Positions 32,001-39,903 of a stretch of 64,000 nucleotides of DNA are shown here, one piece after another. The position numbers were made by a program, and so were the translations under genes. Source of the DNA: Streptomyces sp. P9-A4 (GTDB lineage: Bacteria; Actinomycetota; Actinomycetes; Streptomycetales; Streptomycetaceae). The notes below the pieces were generated by a model. The model was not told the DNA's origin and did not search any database. It saw only the letters and a list, made by a program, of their open reading frames with translations. Each line of letters begins with the position of its first letter. The stretch's first letter is position 1. The stretch lies in contig NZ_JAZIFY010000001.1 of the NCBI RefSeq assembly GCF_036634195.1, forward strand, positions 3,048,501-3,112,500, given 5' to 3'.

Positions 32001-32140
32001 CGGTTGGCGTCGAGGAGGAGGGTGGCCAGCACGGTCTGCTGGCGGATGCCGCCGAGATTGAGCGGGGTGGAGTCGACGGTGGCTTCGAGTGGGCTGAGAA
32101 CGCGGTACTCGACTCTCGGTCCTGGTTCGGATTGCACCAC
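29009..32140 (-). CDS. SARP-family activator with NB-ARC ATPase and TPR domains (AfsR-like)
   Basis: A 1043-residue regulator. Residues about 10-95 form an OmpR-like winged helix, about 100-250 a bacterial transcriptional activator (BTAD) domain, about 290-560 an NB-ARC/STAND NTPase with P-loop GKAGVGKTAM (about 330), and about 700-1030 a run of TPR helices. Large SARPs activate antibiotic clusters by binding heptamer direct repeats and recruiting RNA polymerase. Such repeats occur upstream of NRPS 2 and of the small secreted peptide, so it is the likely cluster activator. GTG at 32140 or 32137 is the start, with GGGGGAG upstream. It is convergent with the NRPS 2 operon and divergent from the ArsR-like gene. 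Confidence 0.92.
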   Translation of the reverse strand: MVQSEPGPRVEYRVLSPLEATVDSTPLNLGGIRQQTVLATLLLDANRVVGVDRLVRAVYEEAPPATARAQLQISVSALRRLFGNHGVSDVITTHPQGYMVRAADENLDALHFRGLVGRARKLRDAGQRGEAAATYRQALGLWRGVALEGMYSEVVRSGAGKLTEQRTAAAEECIQLELALGKHSALVGELLGLVDEFPLRERLRGQLMLALYRSGRQTEALQVYRDTRQWMIDELGVEPDPRLKRLEHSILATDPRLDLPGTRKAAAPEAPAAATEAAAPAAPVPEMLPADIADFTGRDDLVAGIRERLLLCSHDQSRLAVPIVSIVGKAGVGKTAMAVHVAHEVAAEFPGGQLFADLHGGAPDMVGPAQILERFLRALGVSGTAIPDGLEERAEMYRALLAERRMLIVLDNVAGESQIKPLLPGKPTSAVIVTSRRHIGSLAGAVRVDVTTFGPAQSAELLGRITGAERVEAEPEATADLAELCGHLPLALRIAGARLAARPHWEVAELVERLEDETRRLDELNYADVGIRASLSLTYDSVSEDARRLFRRLAVVEEGPFSAWTGMALLDLSEAPVRDLIDELSDAQLVDTAGTATGRHSQYQLHNLIRVFARERLADEETVEAREAALARVLGCFLFLMTEARHREYGQDVLIRSHDVPLHPLPDRTVDRILAEPLQWFARERQMLLPSVRQAAMMGLTAHCWGLAVTAVTFLETHVRLDDWRDTHEVALAAARKGGDLLGQAATLQSLGSLAVTKQNFAAAETHFRHSAEIFDGIGDALGSALAARGLGYLARLHGRAEEATAHYEAALKVFRESDGTVAVAYVLHNLAQLRLGSGDEDAAGPLLDEALRLSREGRGRRVEAQVLHRMGQTRLERGEYDEALEAFTEVHKVVRLIGDHTGEAYALHGIGSARFRRGETAEAADALHRALVLAESSDERLVMGRTLVTLGELALAIGEPGRAVAHLTRVLPLFRQMETPAQEAGALVLLHAAHLAAGDPEAAGRALADVRELTATMAPEAAGRVLARLTETADQDAVATAG

Positions 32141-32294
32141 GGTTCTCGACTCCCCCCCAGGAATTCGCGCAGGCCAAGGGGAACTCTAGAGATGTTCACG
32201 TCAATGGGTCAACAGACATCGGCCGAGGTGAGCAGGTGTGGCCGGATACCGACGCACCCCCCTGCCCGGATGCCCCGAGAGCGGCCCCGTCCTA

Positions 32295-32324
32295 TTGACA
32301 GACTTCTATCGAGAGAACACTCTC
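32295..32324 (+). promoter_or_regulatory. leaderless promoter with overlapping inverted repeat
   Basis: A consensus -35 TTGACA (32295-32300) is followed after 17 bp by a -10-like CACTCT (32318-32323). The ATG of the ArsR-like gene is at 32330, where transcription should start, and no ribosome site precedes it, so the mRNA is probably leaderless. GAGAG-AACA-CTCTC (32311-32324) is an inverted repeat covering the -10, a good place for autorepression. Confidence 0.55.
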
Positions 32325-32329
32325 ATTAC

Positions 32330-32896
32330 ATGCAGCAGTCGAACGAAACCGCAGAGCGAGCACCTCGCCGCCTCACCGATCCGGCCTCCATGCGGGCGCT
32401 CTCCCACCCCGTACGGCTCGCCCTCATCGAGGTCCTCACGCTCCGGGGGGCACTGACGGCGACCCAGGCCGGCGAACTGATCGACGAGACCCCCACCACC
32501 TGCTCCTTCCACCTCCGCCAGCTCGCCAAGTACGGCTTCGTGGAGGAGGCGGGGCCCATGCCCGGCCGCTCGCGCCCCTGGCGCATCACCCGGCTCGGCT
32601 GGTCCCTGGAGAACGACGCGGCCGACGGCACCACCGAGGCCAGGGAGCACGCGGTAGCGGCCCGGCACCTCGGCGACATGACCCTGGAACGCCAGCTGGA
32701 CCGGCACCGCTCGCACGACCACGGCGCCGAGCGGGCCCACACGGTCTGGTGGGTCACCCCGGACGAGGCGGCCGAACTCCGCGCGGACATCGACGCGCTG
32801 GTGATGCGCTACCGCGACCGCCTGCGGGACCCGGCCACACGGCCGCCGGAGGCGGAGGCGGTCGAAGTGGTCGTCCTCACGCACCCGTTCGCCTGA
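32330..32896 (+). CDS. ArsR-like winged-helix transcriptional regulator
   Basis: A 188-residue protein with an N-terminal winged helix of ArsR/helix_turn_helix_20 type: ALSHPVRLALIEVL, TATQAGELIDETPTTCSFH and LRQLAKYGFVEEA. No metal-binding cysteine cluster is seen, so the signal is probably not a metal. The C-terminal half is helical and charged. It starts 113 bp upstream of the MFS exporter on the same strand, so it likely controls that pump. The ATG at 32330 is chosen because a strong promoter places the transcript start there; the much longer open frame upstream lies opposite the SARP gene and is a shadow. Confidence 0.85.
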   Translation: MQQSNETAERAPRRLTDPASMRALSHPVRLALIEVLTLRGALTATQAGELIDETPTTCSFHLRQLAKYGFVEEAGPMPGRSRPWRITRLGWSLENDAADGTTEAREHAVAARHLGDMTLERQLDRHRSHDHGAERAHTVWWVTPDEAAELRADIDALVMRYRDRLRDPATRPPEAEAVEVVVLTHPFA

Positions 32897-32898
32897 GC

Positions 32899-32991
32899 CG
32901 GACCGGACCGGACCGGACCGGCCGAACCACGACCACCGCACACGCCCGACACCACACACCACACACCACACACACAACACACAACACACCG
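32899..32991. repeat. simple-sequence repeats between regulator and exporter genes
   Basis: Four CCGGA units near 32899-32918 are followed by runs of ACACCAC and ACACA units up to about 32991. No coding or hairpin role is apparent. It may act only as an mRNA spacer. Confidence 0.6.
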
Positions 32992-33008
32992 ACGCACGAG
33001 GGGGACCC

Positions 33009-34310
33009 ATGACCGCGGAGGCGGCAACCGCAGCGGAGCCGACGGAGCTCGACGACACGAAGCCCCTGCGCAAGAACAGGGACTTCACGCTGCTCTGGGG
33101 AGGCCAGACCGTCTCCCAGCTCGGCACCGCCGTCTCCGTCCTCGCGTTCCCCCTGCTCGTCCTGGCCCTGAACGGCTCCGCCGTGCAGGCCGGCGCCCTC
33201 GGCACCCTCCAGGCGGTCATCCGGGTCACCTTCCAGCTCCCGGCCGGCGCGTTCGCCGACCGCTGGAACAGGAAGCGCGTCATGCAGGTCTGCGACGCGG
33301 GCCGGGCGGTCCTCTTCGCGGCCCTCGCCACGGCGATCCTGCTCGACAGCGCGCCCCTCGCGGTGATCTTCGCGGTCGCCGGGGCCGCCGCCGTCCTGGA
33401 CGTCCTCTTCGGCGCGGCCGAGACGTCGATCGTCAGCCAGCTCGTCCCCCGCTCGCAGCTCCCGGAGGCCTTCGCGAGCAACGAGGCCCGCTCGTACGGA
33501 GCCTCCCTGGCCGGCCCGCCGCTGGGCGGCTTCCTGTACGCGTTCGGCCGCTCGGTCCCGTTCCTCTTCGACGCCCTCAGCTACCTGCTGTCGTTCCTGG
33601 CGGTCTCCTTCATCCGCAGGCCCGCCGACCCCAAGGGGGAGCAGGAGAAGGGCGAGGGCGCCGCGAAGAAGGCCTCGCTGCGGCACGACATGCTGGAAGG
33701 ACTCCGGCACGTCGTCGCGAGCCCCTTCCTGCGCGCGGTGATCCTGATGGCCGCGCCGGTCAACTTCGCCCTCACGGGTGCCCAGTTCGCATCCGTGCTG
33801 ACCCTCACCGAGAGCGGCCACAGCCCCCGCGCCCTCGGCATCGCGCAGGGCTGCATCGCCATCGGCGGCCTTCTCGGTGCCCTCTTCGCGGCCCGCATCC
33901 AGCGGCTCCTGCCCTTCCACCGCCTGCTGCTCACGGCCCTGACGGCCCTGGTGGTCCTGCTGGCGGCGAGCACCGTCCTCAACGGCAGCCTGGCGATGGT
34001 GGCCCCGCTGGCCACGGGCCTGTTCCTGGCCCCCGCCGTCAACTCGATCCTCTTCGGCCGGATCGCCGCGACCACCCCGGCCCACATCCAGGGCCGGGTC
34101 ATCAGCGTCGTCGCCCTCTCGGCCACGGCGGCGGCCTCCCTCGCCCCGATCGTCGTCGGCGCGGTGGTCGAGCACCGGGGCGGCACGGCGGCCATGACGG
34201 CGGTGCTGGCCGCCGCGGTCCTCTCGCTCGTGGCAGCCACCCTGACCCGCAGGACCCTCCGGGAGTCCGCCCCCGCCCAGACGCCGCCCCCCATGTGCCA
34301 GTCGGTCTAA
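33009..34310 (+). CDS. MFS efflux transporter
   Basis: A 433-residue major facilitator with about 12 hydrophobic segments and the loop motif GAFADRWNRKRVM between helices 2 and 3. A charged stretch around residues 205-225 (PKGEQEKGEGAAKK) is the central cytoplasmic loop. It resembles the enterobactin-exporter/macrolide-efflux branch of MFS. GAGGGGG precedes the ATG. Following a probable local repressor at the edge of an NRPS cluster, it is a candidate exporter or self-resistance pump, though it could be independent. Its stop overlaps that of the convergent lipoprotein gene by a few bases. Confidence 0.88.
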   Translation: MTAEAATAAEPTELDDTKPLRKNRDFTLLWGGQTVSQLGTAVSVLAFPLLVLALNGSAVQAGALGTLQAVIRVTFQLPAGAFADRWNRKRVMQVCDAGRAVLFAALATAILLDSAPLAVIFAVAGAAAVLDVLFGAAETSIVSQLVPRSQLPEAFASNEARSYGASLAGPPLGGFLYAFGRSVPFLFDALSYLLSFLAVSFIRRPADPKGEQEKGEGAAKKASLRHDMLEGLRHVVASPFLRAVILMAAPVNFALTGAQFASVLTLTESGHSPRALGIAQGCIAIGGLLGALFAARIQRLLPFHRLLLTALTALVVLLAASTVLNGSLAMVAPLATGLFLAPAVNSILFGRIAATTPAHIQGRVISVVALSATAAASLAPIVVGAVVEHRGGTAAMTAVLAAAVLSLVAATLTRRTLRESAPAQTPPPMCQSV

Positions 34311-34999
34311 GGCAGTTGGGCGGCCAGGGCTCCGGCCAGGTCACCGGCCTGCTTCGTACGGTCCGGGGAGCCGGCCCCCGCCTCCCCGAGGCCGACCAGG
34401 AGGGAGGCGTCGCCGTCGCCGTCGAGCTTCAGCCGTACGGCGGCGACCTTGCCGCTGCCGGTGACGACCGCCTTCCCGGCCTCCGCCTCACCGGCCTCCT
34501 TCAGATAGGCGACCAGCTCGTCGACGGACGACCCGGACAGCCGCTGGATCACGGGGGCGAGCGGGGCCAGCGCCTGCGGCTTGCCGGTGGCGACGGTGTG
34601 CACCTCCACGTCGTCCTTCCCGATGTGGAAGGTGCAGCTGACCAGGACACCCGGGTTCTCGGCCAGCGGCTCCCCGGGCTTCGCCCGCTTGCCGCCCTCG
34701 GCCGTGGCGACGGGATCGCCGTCCGCCTTCACCGGCCCCGGGCCGACGGCCCCCTCCAGGCCCGCCGCCTTCGCCGCCGCGGCCATGTCGTACGGCAGCG
34801 GGCAGCTGCTCGCCCCGCCGTCGGGCATCTTGTCGGCGGTGCCGGTCAGCCCGCCGAGGCTCAGCGGCGCCGCCGCACCGCTGCCGGTGTCGGTGTCGCT
34901 CTGGCAGCCGGTCACCAGGGCCGCCGTGGTCAGGGCGGCGGCGATCAGCAGGCCCTGTCGAAGGTGGCGTCGGGGCCGGCCGGGTCGTACGTACGTCAC
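34307..34999 (-). CDS. putative lipoprotein
   Basis: A 230-residue protein with a basic twin-Arg-containing N-terminus, a hydrophobic core and a lipobox LVTGC (Cys about 32), so it should be lipid-anchored outside the membrane. The mature part has two further cysteines (SSCPLP and VSCTF) that could form a disulfide, and no recognised catalytic motif. It starts 11 bp after the stop of the membrane-anchored gene upstream and ends the WXG100-like operon. GAGGA precedes the GTG start. Function unknown. Confidence 0.8.
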   Translation of the reverse strand: MTYVRPGRPRRHLRQGLLIAAALTTAALVTGCQSDTDTGSGAAAPLSLGGLTGTADKMPDGGASSCPLPYDMAAAAKAAGLEGAVGPGPVKADGDPVATAEGGKRAKPGEPLAENPGVLVSCTFHIGKDDVEVHTVATGKPQALAPLAPVIQRLSGSSVDELVAYLKEAGEAEAGKAVVTGSGKVAAVRLKLDGDGDASLLVGLGEAGAGSPDRTKQAGDLAGALAAQLP

Positions 35000-35010
35000 G
35001 TGTCGTGTCC

Positions 35011-36078
35011 TCAGGAGGTCGGGGCGGAACAGCCGAGCCGCTTGCCTGCGGCTCGGACGAAGTCATCGAAGAGATCCCGCATACGGGGGGTGCCGGGCGA
35101 GCCGACGGCGTCCAGGTAGCTCCGGCCGAACCCCAGGGAGAAGTACGTCGGAACACCCGCGCAGTCGGCCACCACGTGCCGGGGGTCGAAGCCCGAGACC
35201 GGGCGCCCCGCCACCGGGGGCTGTTCCTCGAACCCGGTCGAGGCGCGGATGCCCTCGACGATCCGGGGCTCCCGGGTCACGGCGTAGGTGGCGTACCCCT
35301 CCACCGCACAGGCCCAGGTGGGACGACCGCTCTCCCCCGGGACGCCGGTCACGGTCTCCTCCACCGCGTCCTCCGCTGCCTCCGGGGTCCGGCCGCCCGG
35401 TCCGGGGAACCCGAGTCCCTCGATCCCGCACATTGCCCCGTCCTCGACCGGCCGGGGTTCCGGGGACGCCGTCAGGGCGGCGGGCGCCACCAGGGGCCCG
35501 CCGGTGAGGCACCCGGCCCGTTCGGCCGCCCTGGTGGCCACGTCGGTCAGGAGCCCGGCGAGCCGCACGGGGTCGGAGCCCTCGGGCGCGTACCCCTCGA
35601 CGACGGCCGGCCCGGCCTGCGTCGTACAGCCCGCGGGCAGCAGGACCCAGCCGTGGTCCGCGCCGACCCCGCCCACCGCGCCCGTGGCGCCGCCGGAGAA
35701 GAACGACACGGTGGCCGGATTCGGCCAGCGGCCGTCATCGGTGAAGGGGAAGTCGCCGCGCTCGCGGCCGGCCGAGACGCGGATGTGCGCGGTGTCCGTG
35801 CCCGGCAGGAACGACGAGCTCTCGACGGTGCAGCTGAACGCGAGCCGGTCGCCCGGCCGTTCGTCGAGGCCGTCGCGGTCGGAGACCCGGCCGGACGACG
35901 GGAGGACGGCGTCGGCCGCGTCGGTGGACACCAGGCCGCCGCACATCTCGTCGCCCGAGAGGAGGTCGGTGTTCAGCCAGAGGTGCGCGCCCACCGCGCC
36001 CACCGCCAGGACGCCGAGCGCCACGACGGGTGCGAGGACCTTCCGTCCGGGCGCCGCCCGGCCGCTTCCTTCCGCCAT
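35011..36078 (-). CDS. membrane-anchored extracellular protein, unknown function
   Basis: A 355-residue protein with a short cytoplasmic start (MAEGSGRAAPGRK), one transmembrane helix (VLAPVVALGVLAVGAVGA) and a long outside domain with about eight cysteines, several apparently paired (MCGG, FSCTV, AGCTT, MCGI, WACAV, ADCAG). The outside part looks internally duplicated: two halves each carry a Cys-rich strand and a PxTF/SF-type segment. The ATG at 36078 comes one base after the stop of the large WXG-like gene, so the two are coupled. No catalytic motif is recognised. Confidence 0.78.
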   Translation of the reverse strand: MAEGSGRAAPGRKVLAPVVALGVLAVGAVGAHLWLNTDLLSGDEMCGGLVSTDAADAVLPSSGRVSDRDGLDERPGDRLAFSCTVESSSFLPGTDTAHIRVSAGRERGDFPFTDDGRWPNPATVSFFSGGATGAVGGVGADHGWVLLPAGCTTQAGPAVVEGYAPEGSDPVRLAGLLTDVATRAAERAGCLTGGPLVAPAALTASPEPRPVEDGAMCGIEGLGFPGPGGRTPEAAEDAVEETVTGVPGESGRPTWACAVEGYATYAVTREPRIVEGIRASTGFEEQPPVAGRPVSGFDPRHVVADCAGVPTYFSLGFGRSYLDAVGSPGTPRMRDLFDDFVRAAGKRLGCSAPTS

Positions 36079-36079
36079 C

Positions 36080-38344
36080 TCACTTCCTCGTCCGCAGGGC
36101 CGAGTAGGCGTCCTCGCGGCCGGTGATGAAGCTCTGCTGCGCCTCGCCCTTGGCGTGCTCGTGCGCCTCGCTGCCCTGGACGCCGCGGGTGCCGCCCCAG
36201 GCGTCCATGAGCGCGTTCGTGCCGCCGACTCCGGCGGAGGTCGCGGTGCTGTCCTTGGACCTGGCCACGTCCTCCGCGGCGGACGCGACGTCCTTGGAGT
36301 ACTCGTAGGTGGCCGCGTCGACCATGCGCTGGATCGGATCGCCGACCACGGGGATCTGGGTGAAGAGGCCGCCGACACCGTGGTACGTGTAGCGCATGGC
36401 GTCGTTGAGCTTGCCGATCTTGGTGTCGCGGTCGTCGAGGATCATGTCGGATCCGATGGCGGTCATCGCCCCGTACACCTCGCCGACGTCACGGGCCTTG
36501 TTGTCCCAGTCGCCGACGACGTTGTTCTGCTGGCCGTCCACGGCGGGCCGCGCGGTGGCCAGGTACTCCGCCGAGTAGAGCTTCTCGTTCTCGTACAGCA
36601 TGTCGTAGACGAGGACGGGCTCGCCGCCGGGAGTCGTCCCGTACGCGGCGTCGGACACCCCGCGCATCACCCGGAGCAGGCTGTGCTTGCTGTTGGTGAT
36701 GCTGGAGTCCTCGCCGTTCGCGTTGATCCCGGAGCCGCCCTCGGGGCTGCTCTTCTCGGTGCCGCTGAGGATGGCGTGGGTGTCCATGGTGTAGTCGGCG
36801 AGGGCGCGGCCCAGCGGGACCTTGAGGTTCTGCTCGATCGCGTCGCCCTTGCCGCCCTTGTCGAGGACGGTGATGGTCTCCTGCATCACCCGGGCCTGGG
36901 ACTCCGAGTGCTGGTCGAAGGCGGCGCCGGGCGCGCCGGGCTCCCGGCCGGTGGTCGCCGCTTCGAGGGCCGCGCCGAGACCGATGCGGCTGGTGTAGTC
37001 GTCGTAGGTGGTGACGCCGTAGCCGGTGATGACGTTGTCGGGCCAGTCGCGGGAGCCGTCGCCGCTGCCGAGGAGGTACGTCAGGTGGTTGTTGCCGATG
37101 TGGTCGCCGGCCGGCCCGTTGCCCTGCGGGTCGAAGAACGCGGTCGCGGCGTCCGGGTTCTTGCTCATCACGCCGAGGAGGCCGTCGATCGGGTCGCTCT
37201 CGATGCCCCGCTTCTCCCAGCCGCCGCCCCACTTGGTGAAGATGCCCTCGTGCTCCTTCTCGGCGGCGATCAGGTCGTCGCCGAGCTGGTAGAGGAACTG
37301 GTCGTCGAAGTCGGTGTCGGCGTGCTGCATCATGCTGACGAACGACTGGTAGCCGTGCAGCGGCTGGGTGTTGGAGCCGTAGTTCTTGACGCCGGTCTTG
37401 TCGAGGCTCTCGGTCCAGTCCTTGTAGAACTTCCCGTCCGGGCTGTTCAGCCACTCGTTGAACTTCTTCGACCCCGGGGGCATGTCGGAGACCTTGCCCG
37501 GCACCTGGGTCGCGCCGGCCACCATGTTGGCCAGGCCCCGTTCCAGGTCCTGGTGGTCCTTGTTGTTCAGCTTGCCGGAGAGCTTGATGGTCCCGTCGGT
37601 GCCGAGCCCGGCCAGGAAGGTCTGGCTGAACTCCTTGTTGCCGGCGTTGTCGCGGAAGGAACGGTTCAGCTCGGCGTAGTCGGCGGCGGACACCTTCTCG
37701 CCGCTGTTGATGCGGGTGGCGATGTCCTGGGCCTTGCGCGCCTCGTACAGCTCGATGTCACCGACGGCGGTGGCGTTGAAGCCGTACTGCTGGTTGGCCA
37801 CGCCCGGGATGACACCCTTGTTCCCGCCGGCCGCCTGGACCAGGGCCGGCTTCGCGCCCTGGTCGGCGTCGTCGACGGCCTTCACGGCGGCGTCGATCCG
37901 TCGCGTCCAGTCCTCGGAGGCCTGGTTCCGCTTGCGCTGGAACTCGGGGTAGTCGGGATCGTTGCGGGAGGTCTTGTACTTGGAGGAGTCCCAGCTCGCC
38001 TTCCCCTGGCCGTCGACGATCATCTCGTCAGCCTGGGCCTGGACGACGACGTCCTTGACGGCCTTGACCAGCGTCACGAACTGGGTGTGCGCGTCCCGGA
38101 GCAGCGAGGCGATGGCCTTGGCCTCGACCTGCGCGGCGGCGTACTGCTGACGGGTCCCGGAGAACTGCCCGGAAGCGGAGTTCGCGCTGAACCCGAGCCA
38201 GACACCGTCCTCGGCGACGGACTGCACCGAATCCTTGTAGTCGGTCTCCAGCGTGTGGAAACTCGCCGCCATCTCGTCCCACTTGCCGGCGGCGGTGGTG
38301 AGCGGAGCGAGATCGATCGTGACGACGTCCTGGTAGGTCAGCAT
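36080..38344 (-). CDS. large WXG100-like helical protein (possible ESX/type VII-related)
   Basis: A 754-residue, mostly helical, Gly- and Asp-rich protein without a signal peptide. The first 110 residues resemble a WXG100/LXG hairpin with VWLGF near residue 50. The middle and C-terminal parts hold no motif I recognise, but the overall pattern matches large Streptomyces proteins placed beside small WXG proteins (possibly the DUF6571 group). Such proteins may be exported by a type VII-like route. GGGGGA precedes the ATG. It is the second gene of a four-gene minus-strand operon. Confidence 0.75.
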   Translation of the reverse strand: MLTYQDVVTIDLAPLTTAAGKWDEMAASFHTLETDYKDSVQSVAEDGVWLGFSANSASGQFSGTRQQYAAAQVEAKAIASLLRDAHTQFVTLVKAVKDVVVQAQADEMIVDGQGKASWDSSKYKTSRNDPDYPEFQRKRNQASEDWTRRIDAAVKAVDDADQGAKPALVQAAGGNKGVIPGVANQQYGFNATAVGDIELYEARKAQDIATRINSGEKVSAADYAELNRSFRDNAGNKEFSQTFLAGLGTDGTIKLSGKLNNKDHQDLERGLANMVAGATQVPGKVSDMPPGSKKFNEWLNSPDGKFYKDWTESLDKTGVKNYGSNTQPLHGYQSFVSMMQHADTDFDDQFLYQLGDDLIAAEKEHEGIFTKWGGGWEKRGIESDPIDGLLGVMSKNPDAATAFFDPQGNGPAGDHIGNNHLTYLLGSGDGSRDWPDNVITGYGVTTYDDYTSRIGLGAALEAATTGREPGAPGAAFDQHSESQARVMQETITVLDKGGKGDAIEQNLKVPLGRALADYTMDTHAILSGTEKSSPEGGSGINANGEDSSITNSKHSLLRVMRGVSDAAYGTTPGGEPVLVYDMLYENEKLYSAEYLATARPAVDGQQNNVVGDWDNKARDVGEVYGAMTAIGSDMILDDRDTKIGKLNDAMRYTYHGVGGLFTQIPVVGDPIQRMVDAATYEYSKDVASAAEDVARSKDSTATSAGVGGTNALMDAWGGTRGVQGSEAHEHAKGEAQQSFITGREDAYSALRTRK

Positions 38345-38539
38345 GGGGTCCCCCGGGGGTTACCTGTCTGTACGGGATCGGGCGTACGGGGCTGGTGGGT
38401 GCGGGGCTCGGCGGGTGCGGCCTTGGTGGGTGCGGGCCTCGGCGGGTACGGGGCCTCGGCGGGTACGGCCTTGGTGGGTGCGGGCCTCGGCTGGTACGGG
38501 GCTCGGGCTTCCGGGCCTCGGGCTTCCGGGCCGCGTGGG
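38345..38539. repeat. degenerate GGTGCGGGGCTCGGCGGGTAC-type tandem repeats
   Basis: The gap between the small WXG gene and the large one contains about eight imperfect repeats of roughly 17-21 bp built from GGTGCGGG, CCTCGGCGGGTACGG and CCTTGGTGGGTGC. The units are adjacent with no unique spacers, so this is not CRISPR. It may be a slippage-prone spacer that lowers expression of the downstream gene. Confidence 0.65.
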
Positions 38540-38989
38540 TTACGGGGCGAACGGGCCCTGTGGTCCGCCGGCGGCCGGTGGCTGGAGGAGCAGCCACTGC
38601 TGCTGCAGCCCGTTGTCGAACCCGGTGAATCCGCTGCGGGTGCCCTGCAGGGCGGACTTGTCGGCGTCCAGCCTGGCCTGGAGCGACTTGACCTGCATCG
38701 CCCACTGCTCGTGCGCGCTCTTGAGACCGGCGCTGGTCGCCCAGGAGGCGAAGGTGGTCCGGGCCGCACTGGTGGACTCGTCCGCCACGACGCCCGCCTT
38801 CTGGGTGTCGGGCTGGATGCGCGTCTCCAGGGCCTTCACGGCGGCGGCCTTGCCCGGATCGTTCGTCCGGAGATCCGGCTGTCCGGAACCGCCCCCGGGG
38901 GATGCCGCCGCGGAGTTCAGTCTCATCGCGGAGTCCTGATGTACGGCCGAGCCCTCCCGGACCTGGGCCCATTCCTCGTCGAACGACAT
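38540..38989 (-). CDS. small WXG100-like protein
   Basis: A 149-residue helical protein, first gene of the four-gene operon. It lacks a signal peptide and contains two long amphipathic helices separated by FASWATSAGL (a WxxxxG variant of the WXG turn), then a Gln/Trp-rich FDNGLQQQWLLLQPP tail. The length and helical pairing suggest an ESX-like partner of the larger protein downstream. GGGGGAAC lies just before the ATG at 38989; the open frame extends further but without a ribosome site. Confidence 0.75.
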   Translation of the reverse strand: MSFDEEWAQVREGSAVHQDSAMRLNSAAASPGGGSGQPDLRTNDPGKAAAVKALETRIQPDTQKAGVVADESTSAARTTFASWATSAGLKSAHEQWAMQVKSLQARLDADKSALQGTRSGFTGFDNGLQQQWLLLQPPAAGGPQGPFAP

Positions 38990-39161
38990 CAGTTCCCCCT
39001 TCGTCACTGTTGCCCCACCGGCCACCATACCCAAGCGGCTTCGAACACCAAGGCGAGCCCGCAAACACCTCGGCCGCAACAATCCTGACCACCCCGGACC
39101 CCACATCCCGGTATCGGACGCGACCTCCCCAACCCCGATCAGCTAGGCTGTCTGCGGTCAC

Positions 39162-39234
39162 GCCTTCGTAGCTCAGGGGATAGAGCACCGCTCTCCTAAA
39201 GCGGGTGTCGCAGGTTCGAATCCTGCCGGGGGCA
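39162..39234 (+). tRNA. tRNA-Arg (anticodon CCT)
   Basis: A 73-base cloverleaf. The acceptor arms GCCTTCG and CGGGGGC pair with two G-U pairs, the anticodon stem CCGCT/AGCGG holds the loop CTCCTAA, and the T arm is GCAGG-TTCGAAT-CCTGC. The anticodon CCT reads AGG. The 3' CCA is not encoded. Confidence 0.97.
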
Positions 39235-39242
39235 CGAGTGGG

Positions 39243-39280
39243 GCCGATGGGCATCTGGTGGTTACCAGGTGCCCATCGGC
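39243..39280 (+). terminator. tRNA terminator hairpin
   Basis: GCCGATGGGCA (39243-39253) pairs with TGCCCATCGGC (39270-39280), and an inner CTGGT/ACCAG stem continues it. It starts 8 bases after the tRNA. Confidence 0.7.
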
Positions 39281-39327
39281 GTACATGGGTGCGCGGCCGG
39301 TGGGCCGTCGTGGTGGGCAGGGGGCTC

Positions 39328-39765
39328 ATGAGTGATCTGCCGTTCGTCGACGAGCACTGCGTCGTCGTCGACCTCGCCGCCACCGAGCTGTGGGCGCGGC
39401 TTCTTCCCCGGGTCGAGCGGTCGCTCTCCCGGGGCGGTGGGGCGCGGTACGCGCGGGTCGTGCGGACCGTTCCCCGGGGGTTCGGTGGGGCCCGGCCGCT
39501 CGCCCTGGGGTCGGACTTTCCCGGGTTCCGGGTCGTCGGGGTCCTGCCGGGGCGGGAGCTGGCCCTTGAAGGGCGGCATCTGTTCTCCACGTACCGGCTG
39601 GTCTTCCGGATCCAGGAGCTGACGGACGGGCGGTCCCGGCTGCGTGCCGAGACCCGGGCCTCGTTTCCCGGTGCCGCCGGGTGGGTCTACCGGCTCCTCG
39701 TCATCCGCAGCGGCGGCCACGCCCTCGCCATGCGGCGGATGCTCGACGCGTACCGTCGGCCCTGA
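39328..39765 (+). CDS. conserved hypothetical protein, possible DUF2867/SRPBCC-like
   Basis: A 145-residue protein. A helix near the start (AATELWARLLPRVE), alternating strands (FRVVGVLPGRELALEG, HLFSTYRLVFRIQEL) and a long C-terminal helix (YRLLVIRSGGHALAMRRML) suggest a helix-grip (SRPBCC or DUF2867-like) ligand-binding fold. No catalytic residues can be assigned. The ATG at 39328 gives the compact fold; longer readings run into the tRNA. It stands alone between tRNA-Arg and the convergent membrane protein gene. Confidence 0.7.
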   Translation: MSDLPFVDEHCVVVDLAATELWARLLPRVERSLSRGGGARYARVVRTVPRGFGGARPLALGSDFPGFRVVGVLPGRELALEGRHLFSTYRLVFRIQELTDGRSRLRAETRASFPGAAGWVYRLLVIRSGGHALAMRRMLDAYRRP

Positions 39766-39803
39766 GCGCGGAGGGAATCGCCCGGCCGGCCCCGCCCCCG
39801 CCT

Positions 39804-39833
39804 GAGGCAGAGGCAGAGGCAGAGGCAGAGGCC
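39804..39833. repeat. GAGGCA hexamer tandem repeat
   Basis: Four exact GAGGCA units followed by one imperfect unit lie in the convergent gap before the membrane protein gene. Confidence 0.75.
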
Positions 39834-39903
39834 GAGAGGGGCCTGCCGAACCAGCCCCGCCGCAGGCCGCCGGGAAGTCGTCAGGCCGGCTCCCGTCCAC
39901 CCC

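Noticed and set aside
28715..32896. A 1393-codon plus-strand frame running into the ArsR-like gene
   Set aside because: Only its last 188 codons look like protein; the rest is antisense to the SARP gene.
38345..38539. Possible CRISPR array
   Set aside because: The repeats are short, imperfect and adjacent, without unique spacers, and no cas genes are present.
39162..39234. tRNA-Arg as the insertion site of a mobile element
   Set aside because: No integrase, excisionase or 3'-tRNA direct repeat was found nearby, and flanking genes look like core chromosome.
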